Positions 22,768 to 35,210 are shown, numbered from the stretch's first letter. The stretch: DNA of 64,000 nt from Dichetophora obliterata (GCA_963920525.1 OY986439.1:25598319-25662318), one strand, 5' to 3'. Numbers and translations are program-made. The notes: generated by a model from the sequence alone, not told the origin.

Positions 22768-24211
22768 TACAGCCCTATTCTGGCAAATTAACAATTTTTA
22801 ACCAGTATTTTGAACATTTCTATGTGTTTGTTGTAATGTTTTGATTTCAAAACAAAATTTGAAGCTCAAAAATAATAAATTTTGATAAAAATTGTCAAAT
22901 ATTAACTCCAAGATGACAATCCAACTTAATTTTCTTATCAAAAAACCAAATTCGTTGTGGTTTTCGCAAACAAAAACTCAAAAGCTCAAAAACATTCACA
23001 AAACTTTCAGATCTGAATCATAATGAATATTTTCTATTTTAATCTTGAAACTAAAAAAAAAAATTATCAAAAAAAATTTATTATTTTTTCGATGGAAAAA
23101 AATTTTTTTGAAAATTTTTGGAAAAATAGTGTTTAATTTGCTAAATACCTCAACAACTATGACTAACAGGTAAGAAACCGGTATTTTTAAAAAAAAATTT
23201 CGCACTTATAAGCCAGTAATTAAGTAAAATAATTATCAACCTATGATATTTTGATGGGACAAAAACCATTTTTTGGTATACTTATAATGTAATATACAGG
23301 GTGTCCTGCAATAGAGTGCAACAAATCGAAGTGGAGGTGAAAGGTGATGTTGAGTTGAGCAAGAAATCGTTTGGGAAGGAGTGGGTTTTTCACTCCCTTA
23401 GGAGTTACAGGTTTATTTAGTATTTCATGACCTTGATGAACATTATTGTTTTTAGCAGAAAAATAAACTCACGGAAGCTTATTTGAAGAACTCTTTTTAA
23501 AGGCAATCAATTGTCCTTTTTAACAGTGTATCAACTAACCCACCAGATTTATCCATTACCGAGCTATGCTCATGTGAATCAATCCGTTAAAACTACTAAA
23601 TTTCAAGTTTAAGCGCAATTTTCTCAGAATTTCGAGTAAAAAATCAAATTTGTGTTTATTATTAATTTTGTAATGTACTAACCCTTTCCTTGTTTTTGTA
23701 CAACATATTGCACAAAAAAGTTGTAAGCTCTTCTTCTATTTTTATCCATCAAAGTTATCAGAAGTGTTGAACAAAGAGAATTGGTTTTTAAGTCCAGCAT
23801 GCCTTATCTATTTTTAAATTCTAATTTGAGTGGAATGCGAAGTGTTGTTATTTTTTTATATGAATCTTAAAAACAGTCCCCTTTGAGTTTTTGTGATCAT
23901 AGGAAGTAAACAAACAAAGTGAAGCATTTTGAGCAGGTAAATATGGTTTTATATAGTATATTATAAAAGCTTAAGACAAAAGTTTAAATTCCATTTGTTA
24001 ATACTTTGTTAATAAATTTAAAAAAAAATGTGAAAAATTGGTTTTGCTAACTTAAAAAATGTGTACAATATATTGTACAAATTACTCAAAAGCAAATGTA
24101 AATACATTGTACAAAAATAATTTTGTCAATTTATTATACAAAATTCGGGAAAGGGTGTTGATTTTTTTAACTTTTATAGGAATTTTCTGCGCTTGCTGAA
24201 GTAATTGTGCA
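22768..24211. other. AT-rich DNA with a possible transposon end
   Basis: The phrase ACAGGGTGTCCTGCAATAGA at 23298 looks like the end of a DNA transposon, but no partner end was found. TTGTACAA-rich words at 23690-24140 precede the piggyBac-like frame and may be its 5' flank. Confidence 0.35.
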
Positions 24212-26100
24212 ATGAGTTTACGTAAAAAAGGATTGCCAGATAAGAAAATTTCAGAGTTTTTGGACAGGATAGAAGCGGATTTATCAGATTATGAGGAAGA
24301 GGAAAGCGATATTGTCGAAGCAACTGAAATCGAGTTTGAAGGCGAAATTGTCGATATCGATCCTGAGGATGAGATTCTTATAGATTCTTTTACTAGACAC
24401 AATATTACCAACGAAAAAATACTCGAGGAAAACTTTGACGACTTTCAAGATATTCCAAATACTTCCGGTTGTGAGCAAGTATTAAATGTTAAAAGCGATG
24501 AAAATGCACGGGCACAAACATCGGAATCAAGAGCAGAATGTGAAAATTCATTTCGGACACACTATAATTCAACACAAAACAAAGACATTAAGTGGTGTAG
24601 ATTGGAGTATCAACCCAATCCATTCACTTTTGAACCAAGTGATGCCCAAGAAGAGAATAATCCAAAAAGTTTTTATGACTATTTTGAACAGTTCTTCACC
24701 AACGATTTATAGGAAAGTTCCACAATTTATACAAACTTGTGTGCTGCACAAATTAGCATTGCCGGTTTTACAAATACGGCAAAGGTAGAGATTAAAATTT
24801 TGATCAGCCTTCAAATCGCCTTCTTTGTTTTGGGACCTTGGGACATTGGGTGTGGCTCTTTTAAAAGATTCGATGTCATTAAGAAGATTTCAACAGCTGC
24901 GGTCAAGCCTTCATTTCATTGATAATTTGTCCATTCCAAATGGTTGTGATGAAAATTTCATAAAATTACGCCCACTTATTGATACAATACGGATCCGATG
25001 CTTGAAAGAACCCATTGAGCAGGATGTGTGCATCGATGAGCAAATTGTGCCTTTTATTGTAAGGTGTATCATATAGGAAAGCCCAATCCATGGAGTATTA
25101 AAAATTATGTTCTTTCCGGAAAATCTGGATTTCCTTACGATTTTGAGTTATTTCAAGGAAAACAAACAATAATTGATTCAGTAAACTTGGCAAGGAACGG
25201 GTATTCAACGGCAATACTTTTGCACTTAATAAAAAGATTAGAAAAGCCCGGTCAGAATCTATTCTTCGATAACTTTTTAAACTCCTACAAATTACTTGAA
25301 ATCTTGACGTTGTTAAGTATTAATGCTGCTGTAACTGCACGTATTAACAGATTTGGAAGTGCAGCATTCAGTTCAGATAAAGAGTTGCAGAAAAGAGGAC
25401 GTGATGCATCGGAATGCTTTGTGAGCAACGATCAAAAAATTTGCCTGATCAAGTGGCAGGACAACAAGGTATTACATACCGCTTCAAATTTTGTAGAAAG
25501 AGGAGAAGAAGACATTGTGCGAAGATATTGTAAATAATCAAAGCGATTTGTTCAAGTGAAAAGACCAAAAATAGTGCAAAAGTATAACAACTCAATGGGT
25601 GGCGTTGACTTGTTAGATCAATTAATTAGTTACTACAGAATTTTTTAAAGTCGTCAAAGTGGACACTTAGGCTTACCACACATTTAATTAATTTTGCTTT
25701 GGTGGCTTCCTAGTTGTTTTATAAAAAAGACTGCAATATGCTAAACATTTTAAAAAAATATATATAAAAGAATTGCTTTATTTCCGAATGATTTTGGCAA
25801 ACCATCTTGTGCTTGCTGCAAAAAATAGTACAATAGGGAAGTGAGGAAGACCTCTGCGTACTCTTGAAACTAATATTGAGCCCACAACCAGCAAAAAGAA
25901 ATATGATGCACGGCCACTGCGTAAGATTGTTGAAGATAAGGTTGAACACCTTCCAGCTCACGATGGACGAAACTATCTCACAAGGTTTAAGAATATTGGT
26001 TGCACAGGACGAATATATTTTATTTGTATTAAATGCAATGTTCATTTATGCATTTCTCGCGACAAAAACTGTTTCCACACCTTTCATTATGTCAGTGTAA
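24212..26100 (+). pseudogene. Decayed piggyBac-like transposase
   Basis: An acidic N-terminal part (24212-24712, starting MSLRKKGLPDKKISEFLDRI with a DYEEEESD stretch) is followed, over several frames, by piggyBac catalytic sequence. The three expected motifs are present: VCIDEQIVPF (Asp at 25035-25037), LFFDNFLNSYKLLEIL (Asp at 25268-25270) and NSMGGVDLLDQLISYYR (Asp at 25607-25609). At least three frame changes or stops separate them (after 24712, near 25075 and at 25537). It resembles PGBD-type proteins more than the canonical cabbage looper piggyBac, and it differs clearly from the element at 10404-12606. Confidence 0.82.
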
Positions 26101-26873
26101 ATTAAAATTTAATTTAACATATTAACAATATCTATTATTTTGACTTTTTTATTTATTTAAAAGATCTCATGTATGTATGTACACTTGAATTGACACAGAA
26201 CTATGTACAAATAAAATAATATATATATATTAAATGTTATCGACTGTTTTCCTAGCCATTAATGAATTTGTATATGTTGTAGGCTATTCCAATTTAAAAA
26301 GCGATTTTTTTGTTTAATTTTACGTGATATAAAAAATTTTTTTAAGATATACAAAAACTTTTTCTATTTTCTCGATTTTTTACTCCTTTTGTACATTTTG
26401 GTTAATATATTGCACAAATTTCCCAAAGCTCTACACCCTTTCTAAAAATTAAAAACAATATTTTTTTTTTCATTTTATTAATAATTCAACCCGAATCTCG
26501 GAATTTAAAGCAAATTTTTTGGTCCGAAATGGAAAAGTTAACAGGAAATGGATAAACTTTTTTTTCAATAACAGCAAGACCATAAACATATTAAAAAGTT
26601 TTTATTAGCCTCACTTCATGTCTGTCCCGTACAAGTCTTGGAATCCATTTTTAACCAACTGCCCGATGAGCTAGAGTTTTGAAACTTAAAATGCAGCTCA
26701 GAACAGAATGACAACACAATAATCACTTATTTTCTTGTCTGTACGTTTATTTGTTTGGCTAAAATGCAAAATAATTTGATACATACGTACACACATACAT
26801 ACATATTAAAAATTAAACAAAAATATTGACAAGCTCATTGGCATTTTGAAATTTTTTTTTAAAAAAATTTTGG
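26101..26873. other. AT-rich DNA, nothing recognised
   Basis: It may include the 3' flank of the piggyBac-like relic (TTTGTACATTTTGG near 26390), but no clear terminal repeat was found. Confidence 0.4.
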
Positions 26874-27310
26874 TGTGAGTTCTGTAGCTCATAGCGTGAA
26901 GCGATTGATTTATAACCACAAGATAGTGAGTTCGAGCCTCAACAGTGTGGACGGATTTTTGTTTTTTTTTTTTTTTTTGTATGAAACAAATTCATATATT
27001 GAAAAATTCACCACTGAGGGTGAAAGAAAATTGTAAAAAGTAGTTTAAATAAAATTTTTTTATTTACTTTATAAGAAAGTAGTTTGATTTATTGCTATTA
27101 AGAATATATTTTTTGTGCGTTCTGTAGCTCAGAGCACAGGGCACTTGTTTTATAATCGTGACTTTGCTAGTTCGAGACACAACAATGTCAATGGATTTTT
27201 TTCGGTTTTTTTTTGTTTCATTTTTAATATTTATAGAACTATTTCGGTTTCTGGAACAAATTCTTTTGCCACCTTCAGTGGTGAAGTTTTGAAAATTCGA
27301 ATTTTTAAAG
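26874..27310 (+). repeat. Tandem pair of tRNA-like units, 240-bp period
   Basis: TCTGTAGCTC occurs at 26881 and again at 27121. After each comes a tRNA-like stretch with a TTATAA core and a B-box-like AGTTCGAG, then a T-rich tract and a phrase like CACCACTGAGGGTGAA or CCTTCAGTGGTGAA. The order suggests a tRNA-derived SINE duplicated in tandem. Neither unit looks like a working tRNA gene. Confidence 0.6.
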
Positions 27311-27339
27311 TTTTTGACAAAAACTAAAAATCGGAAAAT

Positions 27340-27460
27340 AATAATAAATAAAAAAAATTTTTAATATAACACGTTTTTAAAACGAACTAAAAAATATAAA
27401 ATAATTTCTCCAAGAGTGGGGGATTTTAGTTCTCCTAAAAACGTGAGGTGCATGCTATAA
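27340..27460 (+). repeat. Left member of a distant inverted repeat
   Basis: Sequence around AACACGTTTTTAAAACGAAC and AGAGTGGGGGATTTTAGTT is repeated inverted at 31535-31665. The pair encloses about 4.1 kb including repeat copy B and the palindrome 29660-31192, so the pair may be the ends of one larger element. Confidence 0.6.
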
Positions 27461-28796
27461 AGAATATTAACTCAGCATAGCTAACCTTAGCAAACTTAAA
27501 TCTACCATCCATGCAAGGACTTCTATCCTGACAGTCAAGGGATCTGCGTTAAGAAATCATTTGTTCACTAACGTACTACTATTGTTAATAGTACTCCTTA
27601 CTTTTTTCCAAGGGAGTCCGCAGGGTGTGTTCTAGGGGGGCCCATAAAGGAGTCTATAATGCACGTAAAGAAGATGTACCTATATAATTATATTTTCTGA
27701 GACTTTTGGTACGAATTTTGTTATCGTGATACGCTGGTTGACACACGCTTGTACACATAAGAAAATTATAAATATTTCAAATATGGGGCAAAAATCGTTC
27801 TCGTATCATGTCCGAAAATTTTCAAATTTAATTTTTTTTTCATGTAATTTCAAACATTTTTTTCTCTACAAATTTTCTTAGTAATTAAGTAAATTAAAAA
27901 ATGTAATCTCTCCTTTATCCTAAAATAAAATCGCATTAAGTAATTACTATTTAGCTCCAAACTTTTTCTCTTTTCAAATAAGAATACAAAAATTTCTCAA
28001 CATTTAAAAATAAAATACAAACACCAAAATCTTCAGACCATTTTTCCACTTTTTGAGGCCTAAAACTCATAAACCAATTGCAAGCGGTCTGAAATTTATC
28101 AGATTTGGACTTAGGTAGTAAAAATCCATATAATCCGCAAAAATTAAGAATTTGTGTTGTCGTTATTCTTTAAATGTTCCCCGCATGGACATCAATTGAC
28201 TTGTTTCTTTTTTCAACATGCATCAGTTCTAGCAGCATACAAGTTCTTACAATCGAGTTTGCATGAGAAGCACGTGACGCGAAAAAAATCCAGAATATTC
28301 TCAAAATGGGTAGACGCCTGTTCAAAAACGTGAATTTGAAGAAGGATAACATAAATGTTTAAAATCGAGTTTCCTATTGAAATTTAAGTCATAAAAAAAC
28401 TTTTGACCATAAGATATTCGAATGTAAAAGCGTTTTCTTAACAAGAATTTGCCATCAGATTTTCTTAAAAATTAGTGCTTGAGCTAAAATTAGCCTACTT
28501 TATTCAGAATTTTTTAATTTTTTTCCGCTTTTGAACTAGAAGCTTGTTTAATTAGATAAATTATAAATTATCTAAATTGTATCATCTTTATGACAGAAAA
28601 ACGATTTTTTTAGCCGAATTTTAGAAAAACATTTAATTTTTTAAATTTATTTTACTTTGTTTTATTCTTGTGTTTAATTACTTTAAAACATAACTTCGCT
28701 TATCTTCCAAGTTCTCATGCGTTACTGGCTTAAATGCCTCTTACCATCTGTTGCTCCGAAGAATGATCTTCGACTAATAGGGATATCATTCCTTAT
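27461..28796. other. AT-rich DNA, nothing recognised
   Basis: No coding signal was seen. A frame at 28170-28352 on the minus strand has no recognisable motif. Confidence 0.4.
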
Positions 28797-29331
28797 CATT
28801 CCTCAATTTCTCGTACGAATAACATCGTAATTTCTTCCATTACATTCGTAGTATTTACTAATGGCTTCGTACTATTTACGAATTAAAATGAATATTAGTA
28901 GAAAAAATTCATTCGTTGGTTGATTGAATTGACATACGCATTATTCGTATAATGTACGAAGTATTAATTGAGTTTAAAAATTTACAACCGAAATCTTTCA
29001 GCCTGGTTTGTTTAACAATTACCAAATATAAGGAAATGTATGATTGCAAGGTGGCCGTAGTCAACTGAAAGAGTACTTGGCCCGTAAGCTAAAGGGCCGT
29101 GGTTCAAAACCCAGCTCTGATAGAATTTTGTTTTGGTTACTGGTAAATGTAACAAATGTATTCGTACAATATACATTTGTTTTTGTACGAATACAACTAA
29201 AATATTTGTAATATGTACCAAACTACGTCCAATTTACGAATCCTATTCGTGACTGAAAACTACGAATAAAATTCGTAGAATGGACGCAGTTGTTAGTAAG
29301 ATATACACACAAAATTTTTTGAGGGTAAGAG
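28797..29331 (-). repeat. ACGAAT-rich element with internal tRNA-like part, copy B
   Basis: Read on the minus strand it starts with CCCTCAAAAAATTTTG at 29331, then GCGTCCATTCTACGAATTTT, and matches copies A and C. The tRNA-like segment is at 29051-29122, read on the plus strand (TAGTCAACTGAAAGAG, B box GGTTCAAAACC). The far end is truncated near 28797. Confidence 0.72.
29051..29122 (+). other. tRNA-like segment inside repeat copy B
   Basis: It is equivalent in position and orientation within the element to 12946-13015. GGCCC and GGGCC can pair around a 10-base loop, which is too large for a normal anticodon loop. Confidence 0.5.
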
Positions 29332-29659
29332 TAGGTATTGAAAAGTGCCTGTGAAACAAGAGTAATGAAATGGTATCGTAACTTATCACTGCGACGGGTA
29401 CAACATACTATTAAAAAATGCATGCATGCCTTAGCTCGGCTTTATTTATAAATATACCTTAAAAAAAGTATTTTTGAGTTCTCTTCAAAATATATTTACA
29501 TATATAATGAAAGTATCGTCATATAAAATCAAAAAAGGCGTAAGTTACAATAAAATCAAAGTCGACTTTTTGATTGATTACACTATGCGACAATTCAAGG
29601 GTCATGGAATCTAACGAAAAAGCGACCAACACAGATCGATAGGACTGATCTAGACCAAC
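29332..29659. other. AT-rich DNA, nothing recognised
   Basis: No feature was seen. Confidence 0.4.
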
Positions 29660-31192
29660 AAAATCCTAAAAGGGTTTTGCAAAGTTAGCTCGCTTTTAAA
29701 AGATATAGGCATTGAAAGTTTGCCTCTTGCAGAGTAATTTTTAAAAATGAAGTGCTCATAAGGGCGTATCGAATTAAAAATTCTTTTTTTAATTTCTTAT
29801 TCTAAGAGGTCTCCAAAGTTCCATAGCGTGGTCTCCCAAAAAAGGATGTCTCCCTCTCTCGCAAGGACAAATTTGTTTTTTGATTTTTGTAAGAAAAACT
29901 ACATTTGTCTTAAAGCAAAAGTAAATATAGGCTTTAACAATATCTTGCCAAACAAGATGCCTCTCTCGATTTTCACTCACAGTGTCCTGTGTGAAGGATA
30001 TTCGAATCTTAAGGTGCATTCGAAATAGCACAGAACTTTTGATTGTTATCTGATTGTGTTTATTTTAGCGGTATTTATTAGAGTGTTAACGTTTTCCTTG
30101 TATTTGGTGTATTTCAAATTTTTTGCCTATGCATTAACTGTTTTTTGAGAAAAGCACACTTGAACGCAATTTTTCAACTTTTTGAAAAAAATAAATATAA
30201 AAGGCTTTATATCACAGGCATCAGAAATTGTAAAATAATTTTCGCTTTTTGAATTCTTCAGATATCTCCTTTAAGGTTATTTTTTTATAAAGACATATTA
30301 AAAGCAATTGTTAAATCAATTGAGACTCATCGAATGGCAGGCTCAGAAACTCAAAATTTTAGTTTAACATTTTGGTAAATGATGAGGTGAGGTGTTTTGA
30401 CGGAATAATAAATTTCATGCTAAGCAGAAAAATTTTTTTAAAAAATTGAAACACAAAAAAGAATCGTGGTCTTAGCCTGGTGTTTAAAAAGTACTTTCAG
30501 ACAGTGTTTCGCTCAGAAATATTTTCAGAATCCAAATTCACAAAATTATCTTCGGTACCATTTCTGATGACAAAAATATATAAAACCTTATCTTAATTTT
30601 TTTGAAAAACTTATAATATTGCATTCAAAATACATTTCTCAAAAACAAGAAAATGCATTTGCAAAAAATATGCAAATATATAAAACCCCAAATTTAAAGA
30701 AAACGAAAACACTTCAATCCATAACACCAACATTTAGACAATCAGATAACAATCAAAAGTTTTGTGCTATTTTGAGTGTACCTTTGGATTCGAGTATCTC
30801 TCACACAGGACAATGAGGGTAGAAATCGAGAGTTTAATTTTGTTTGGCGAGATATTTTTGGTTCAAGTCTGTATTTAATTTTGCTTTAAGATATATGAAG
30901 TTTTTCTTACAAAAATCAAAGCATTTATAGATGGTTATTTTTTACTATTTTTCTCAAAAAACAACTTTGTCCTTGTGTAAGAGGAAGACATCCTTTTTTT
31001 CTCTTTATTTTTTTTTTTAGATCTTGACCAATATGCAACTTTTGAGACCTCTTAGAATGTGAAATTTGAAAAAATTGTAATTCGATACGCCTTAATGAGC
31101 ACTTTATTTTAAAAAATACTCTGCAAGAGGCAAATTTTAATGCCTATATCTTTTAAAAGCGAGCTAACTTTGCAAATTCCTTTTAGGGTTTT
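29660..31192. repeat. 1.5-kb imperfect palindrome
   Basis: The left arm begins AAATCCTAAAAGGGTTTTGC, and the right arm ends with its inverted partner near 31192. Matching blocks can be followed inward: GCAAAGTTAGCTCGCTTTTA, GCCTCTTGCAGAG, TAAGAGGTCTC, TTTTGTAAGAAAAAC and TCAGATAACAATCAAAAG (inverted). Outer arms are about 450 bp with indels; a weaker match continues to about 30240/30545, leaving a core of roughly 300 bp. No protein is encoded. Confidence 0.75.
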
Positions 31193-31534
31193 CTTACTAT
31201 ACACTATCACTATCATCCTGTGTTATCCGCTTTTCCATTAGAAAAATGTGTTGCACAGTGTTATTGGTGCACCTTATTAAAATACATTTTCCTGCTAAAT
31301 TTTACACTCTTACAACTAAAAACAACGTTTATATTAAAAAATCTACATTTTTATTCTAATATCTCCTAGCTCAACTTACAATTACAATTACAATTCAGAA
31401 AGTTTTTTGACTCTCTCGTAAAATTTTTTAATTGTAGCTAAAGACTTTTTGATTTAATTTGAAGATATTTAAAAATTTCCACTGCCTAGGGGGTACCCTC
31501 CCTTCCCCCACTGTGAACGCCCATGCTATTCTCT
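31193..31534. other. AT-rich DNA, nothing recognised
   Basis: No feature was seen apart from a short ACAATT repeat near 31378. Confidence 0.4.
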
Positions 31535-31665
31535 ATAGAATGCGCCAAACATTTTTAGGAAAACTAAAAGCCCCACTCTAGGAAAAATTATTTTGAACTG
31601 TTTAGTTCGTTTTAAAAACGTGTTAAATTAAAAAATTTCTTTTACTTAAATAACTATTTTTTTAA
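31535..31665 (-). repeat. Right member of a distant inverted repeat
   Basis: Inverted partner of 27340-27460. The shared words AACACGTTTTTAAAACGAAC and AGAGTGGGG occur in the same order on the minus strand. Confidence 0.6.
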
Positions 31666-32238
31666 GAAATAAAAGATTTGAATTTACTTCAAAAAATTAA
31701 ACTAAACTAAAAACATAATAATTGTACCGAGTTTTTTTTTATGAATAAAAAAGAAACAGTTAGGAAGGATGTTCGAAGTGGCCTCCATTGTTTTGAATTT
31801 GAAAATGAGTCCAGATTCAATGCAAACAGGTTCTTCTAATTATTTCACCTACAAATGAGTGTACCTGCATAATGTTTATGTTGAAATTCATTTTTATTTC
31901 TCGCTTCATTACTCCGCATTTCCATAGAAAGTATGACTAGGGTCCGACCGAAAACGGAATTTAGGCCGAAACCGAAACCGAATATTCGGCAATTTTATAA
32001 TATTCGGCCGAAACCGAAACCGATACTGAAACTGGTTATTAAAATAAAAATTTAAATTTTTACAAATAATTTTTTTTTTTATTAAAAGTAAACAAAAGTT
32101 ATACACATAAGAAATAGTTTAATAAAAAAAAAGTATTATTTGAATATTGAAGTTTATAATAATTGAAATTGACTATCATAATAAATTAGATCATCTTTTA
32201 TTTTATTTTTTATTACAATAGTATTGCATACTTTATAT

Positions 32239-33241
32239 CAGCGATGCCCACAAAAATGATTTACAGAGTGCAAAAACAACAACAAAAAGCAGAAAAATAA
32301 AAAACTTTTTAAATCTGGATACAATAGGGAATTGCCAATAGCGGGGCTCACATGAATATGTGCGGGGTGGGCTGTATCGAGCGTACAAACGGTCAAATAA
32401 TAGGCTTGTCCTACCAGGCGTTACAACATGTAGGACCATGTGAACCCCGCTAATAACACGAGTGCTGGCAGATTCCGCGACAGCGAACTTATATGTACAC
32501 TGTAAAAATAATGCATAAAATAATTCCAAATGTTTCATTTTTTTTTTGCTAGTCAGAATACATTCTGATTTATCCAGCTTTAACCGCGTAATCATTTTCA
32601 GATATACTTTTTTTATTTTTTGTCTGATATGTTTTAATTTTTTTGTTTTTGTTTTAATTTTATTTTTTTAGATTTTTTACTGTCAATTTTTTATTGTTAT
32701 ACATTTTTTTTTTAATTTTTTAATCTTGTAATAATTTTTGTTTGCTTTAACCTTAATTTTCTTATATTTTTTATTACCTTACTGTTTTATTATTAACTTA
32801 ACTGTTATATAATTAAGATTAAAATCTTTTTAATATTTTATTATCTATGAAAAAAATTGGCAAACTCCCAGTTTTCCTCAAATTCTTTTCTTGCCATTTT
32901 CAAGGGTATAATAACTTCTATAAAAATAATTTATTTTGAAGCAATATAAAAAAGTACCCTCCTGTAAATATTCAATAACTTTTTCTCAATACGTATTCGC
33001 ACAACAAAAAATATAAGGAATACGACACATGCTGTTAACGTCTACAATGCGAATGCCAAAAACAGTGCAAAGCAGCCGCGATCGATGGTGCCAAAGAACA
33101 AAAACAAAAACATTAAGAAGCGAGGCTAAAATTGCAAACTGATTCGGCGAATTACAACAATCATGAAAATATTGAAGTGCGTTGATATGCGTTGATATGC
33201 GTTGTAAGAGAGTGGAAAGAGTTAGGCGCTGGGCATCGCTG
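32239..33241. mobile_element. Nested hAT-type element
   Basis: Ends CAGCGATGCCCA and TGGGCATCGCTG are flanked by CTTTATAT (32231-32238) and CTTTACAC (33242-33249), a degenerate 8-bp target duplication. Removing it restores alignment of the host element with 60546-61267. The frame 32233-32595 on the minus strand lies in its end and is not a gene. Confidence 0.75.
32341..32450. mobile_element. 110-bp MITE nested inside the nested hAT element
   Basis: Ends GCGGGGCTCACATG and CATGTGAACCCCGC are flanked by TA on both sides. It is the innermost level of a three-level nest. Confidence 0.65.
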
Positions 33242-33372
33242 CTTTACACTGCTATACACTCAAAATAGTATGCACCTACAATGTACATTTTTATAGAACT
33301 ACAAAACAAAGTTTTTTTTTTAAAAATAGTTTAGGATATACACACACACACAGAATTCATTCGGAAGTTTAT

Positions 33373-33592
33373 GCCCCTATTATGTAAAATAACTCAACTT
33401 AAGTTGACTAGATTCAACTAAATTTTTTTCATATAACGTATTACATTTATTTTAGTTGAACTATGTAGTTTGCCTTAATCTTTAAGAATTTTCAAACAAC
33501 ATAGTTCAACTGGAATGTATGTAATAAATTATGAGAAAAAAAATTAGTTGAATCTAGTCAACTTAAGTTGAGTTGTAATACATAATAGGGGC
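33373..33592. mobile_element. Palindromic MITE in the hAT element
   Basis: GCCCCTATTATG at 33373 and CATAATAGGGGC at 33592 are inverted ends, and most of the 220 bp folds on itself (TCAACTTAAGTTGA occurs in both arms). The equivalent uninterrupted site at about 60915 reads GTTTAATTATC, so a short TTA-type duplication is likely, but the exact edge bases are uncertain. Confidence 0.7.
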
Positions 33593-33992
33593 CTTAATTA
33601 TCAATTTTTGGCTTCAATACCCATAAAACTTTAATAGTAATTACAATAGAGATAATAAAATCGAAAATGATAGTATAGAACGCATAAAATTAAACAAAAT
33701 TTTTTGCGTAAACACGATAAATCCAATTATAAACGAATTCATAATTTTGATTTTTTACAATGCGTTGTAAATATTTTTATTAAACCAAACTTATATATTT
33801 GAATTAAGTGACTGATGCAAGAAATTTTTACCAAAAGTTTCGGCTAGTTTCGGCTATTTCGGCCTCATACGGCCGAATTATAGTTTCGACTTTTAGTATT
33901 CGAAGACCCGAAACTAGCAGAAACTGACAAAGAGGGCCGAAACTGGCCGCAACCGAAACCAAAACCGAAAGCGAATATTCGGTCGGACACTA

Positions 33993-35173
33993 ACTATGAC
34001 TAAGCAAAAACAGACCATAAAAAGATATTGCCAAGTAGATAACCTAAAAAACGGCAAACAATAACTCTAAGAATAAAAAATCTAATTATAGTAACTGAAC
34101 TATTTTTAGCGACAAAAAAAAATACTGCGCTGAATCACAAAAAAAAACCATTGAATCAATGAGAAAAAAACGAAAAATATCCAACGGATTCGACAAATGC
34201 AACACCAACTGAGAGCAACTGTGACTGATTCGTTGATAACACCCACGATCACAATGCAGGCGCAAAAACTATTGAAGTTTATTGTGCTTAACTGATAACA
34301 GCGAGAGTAGATGTTGGAGCCGGTATGAGTGAGAGTGAGTGCGAGCTTGATGAAGCGAGTGCGACTTGAGTATGAATGCACAGAAGAGATGAAAGTTTGA
34401 GCTTAAAGCTTGAGCAACTTCAACGTTGCGAGACATTCAGACATGTTGATGTTGTACTGGGCTTGAACGAAAATTGTTGTTTGAGTGAAAATTATCTGGC
34501 CAAAACAAAACAAGAAATAAAAAAAAATTGAAACTATAACAATTTATGGAGAAGAATCAGTAAGTTGGTGGCTTGCAAAAAAAACAATATAGAATCTCAA
34601 AATAGTGAATATTTTGTGAAATATTATAAGATTATGAAATATTAAGAATGAAATATTATGAATGCTTTTAATTTCTGTAAACTAAAACATGATTTTAAAT
34701 TCGCTAAGAAAAACCAATCGACAAAAACAATATTTTTCATTAAACACTTTACTTTAAAAAAAAAATACCGAAAAAATAAAATTTTTTTGTCTTGAAGATC
34801 AAATAACTCAGAGCCAAAGGTGCAAAATTTTTAGCCCAGTTAGTGGCGGCGGCGCTTCTTGTTTCGGCTCCCACGCTGAGGCTCAAATTTATGGATCAAG
34901 CTATGCTCAGAAGCAGCAACACAGCTTCAATGCATTAATGATAGACTTCGTAACAAATCGTTTCAGCCACACATTCTAACGACAGACAATCTGCTTAACT
35001 CCGACTCACACCGATCTATCATCGTTCGTTCTCTCTCGCTTGTTTCGCTCTCCCTCAGTCACGCTTCAAGCCCGCACTGCCGCTATGTTGGCTCGGTCGT
35101 CAACAGCCAAGCTGCTACTCTTGCTCGAATACTTTGCAACGACGACGATCGTGCGAAGTGTTCGACCGGCTGT
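33993..35173 (+). other. Upstream region of Cyp18a1
   Basis: No coding region. Composition rises in G+C at 34190-34440 and 34840-35200. GAGA/CTCTC-rich stretches (GAGAGTGAGAGTGAGTGCGAG-like near 34320, TCTCTCTCGCTTG near 35030) are of the type bound by GAGA factor in flies. This is where proximal control of Cyp18a1 would be expected. Confidence 0.45.
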
Positions 35174-35210
35174 TATAAAAGTGGCAAGGACATACGAACA
35201 AGCCATTAGT
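35174..35210 (+). promoter_or_regulatory. Candidate Cyp18a1 core promoter (TATA + Inr)
   Basis: TATAAAAG at 35174 is followed 31 bases later by CCATTAG, a fair initiator with its A at 35205, which is the canonical TATA-to-start spacing. The implied 5' leader is about 389 nt, unspliced, to the ATG at 35594. Transcription start is inferred, not shown. Confidence 0.6.

Larger units (their letters stand above)
31938..33992. mobile_element. hAT-type non-autonomous element carrying nested insertions
   Basis: Ends TAGGGTCCGACCGAA and TTCGGTCGGACACTA are inverted repeats followed inward by CCGAAACCGAAACCG. Flanks AGTATGAC (31930-31937) and ACTATGAC (33993-34000) form an 8-bp target duplication with one mismatch. 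The element matches 60546-61267 but is longer, because two other elements sit inside it (32239-33241 and 33373-33592). No transposase is present. TAGNG ends and 8-bp duplications are hAT hallmarks. Confidence 0.82.

Noticed and set aside
32233..32595. 120-codon minus-strand frame
   Set aside because: It spans the end of a nested hAT-type element and a MITE within it; composition and motifs are not protein-like.
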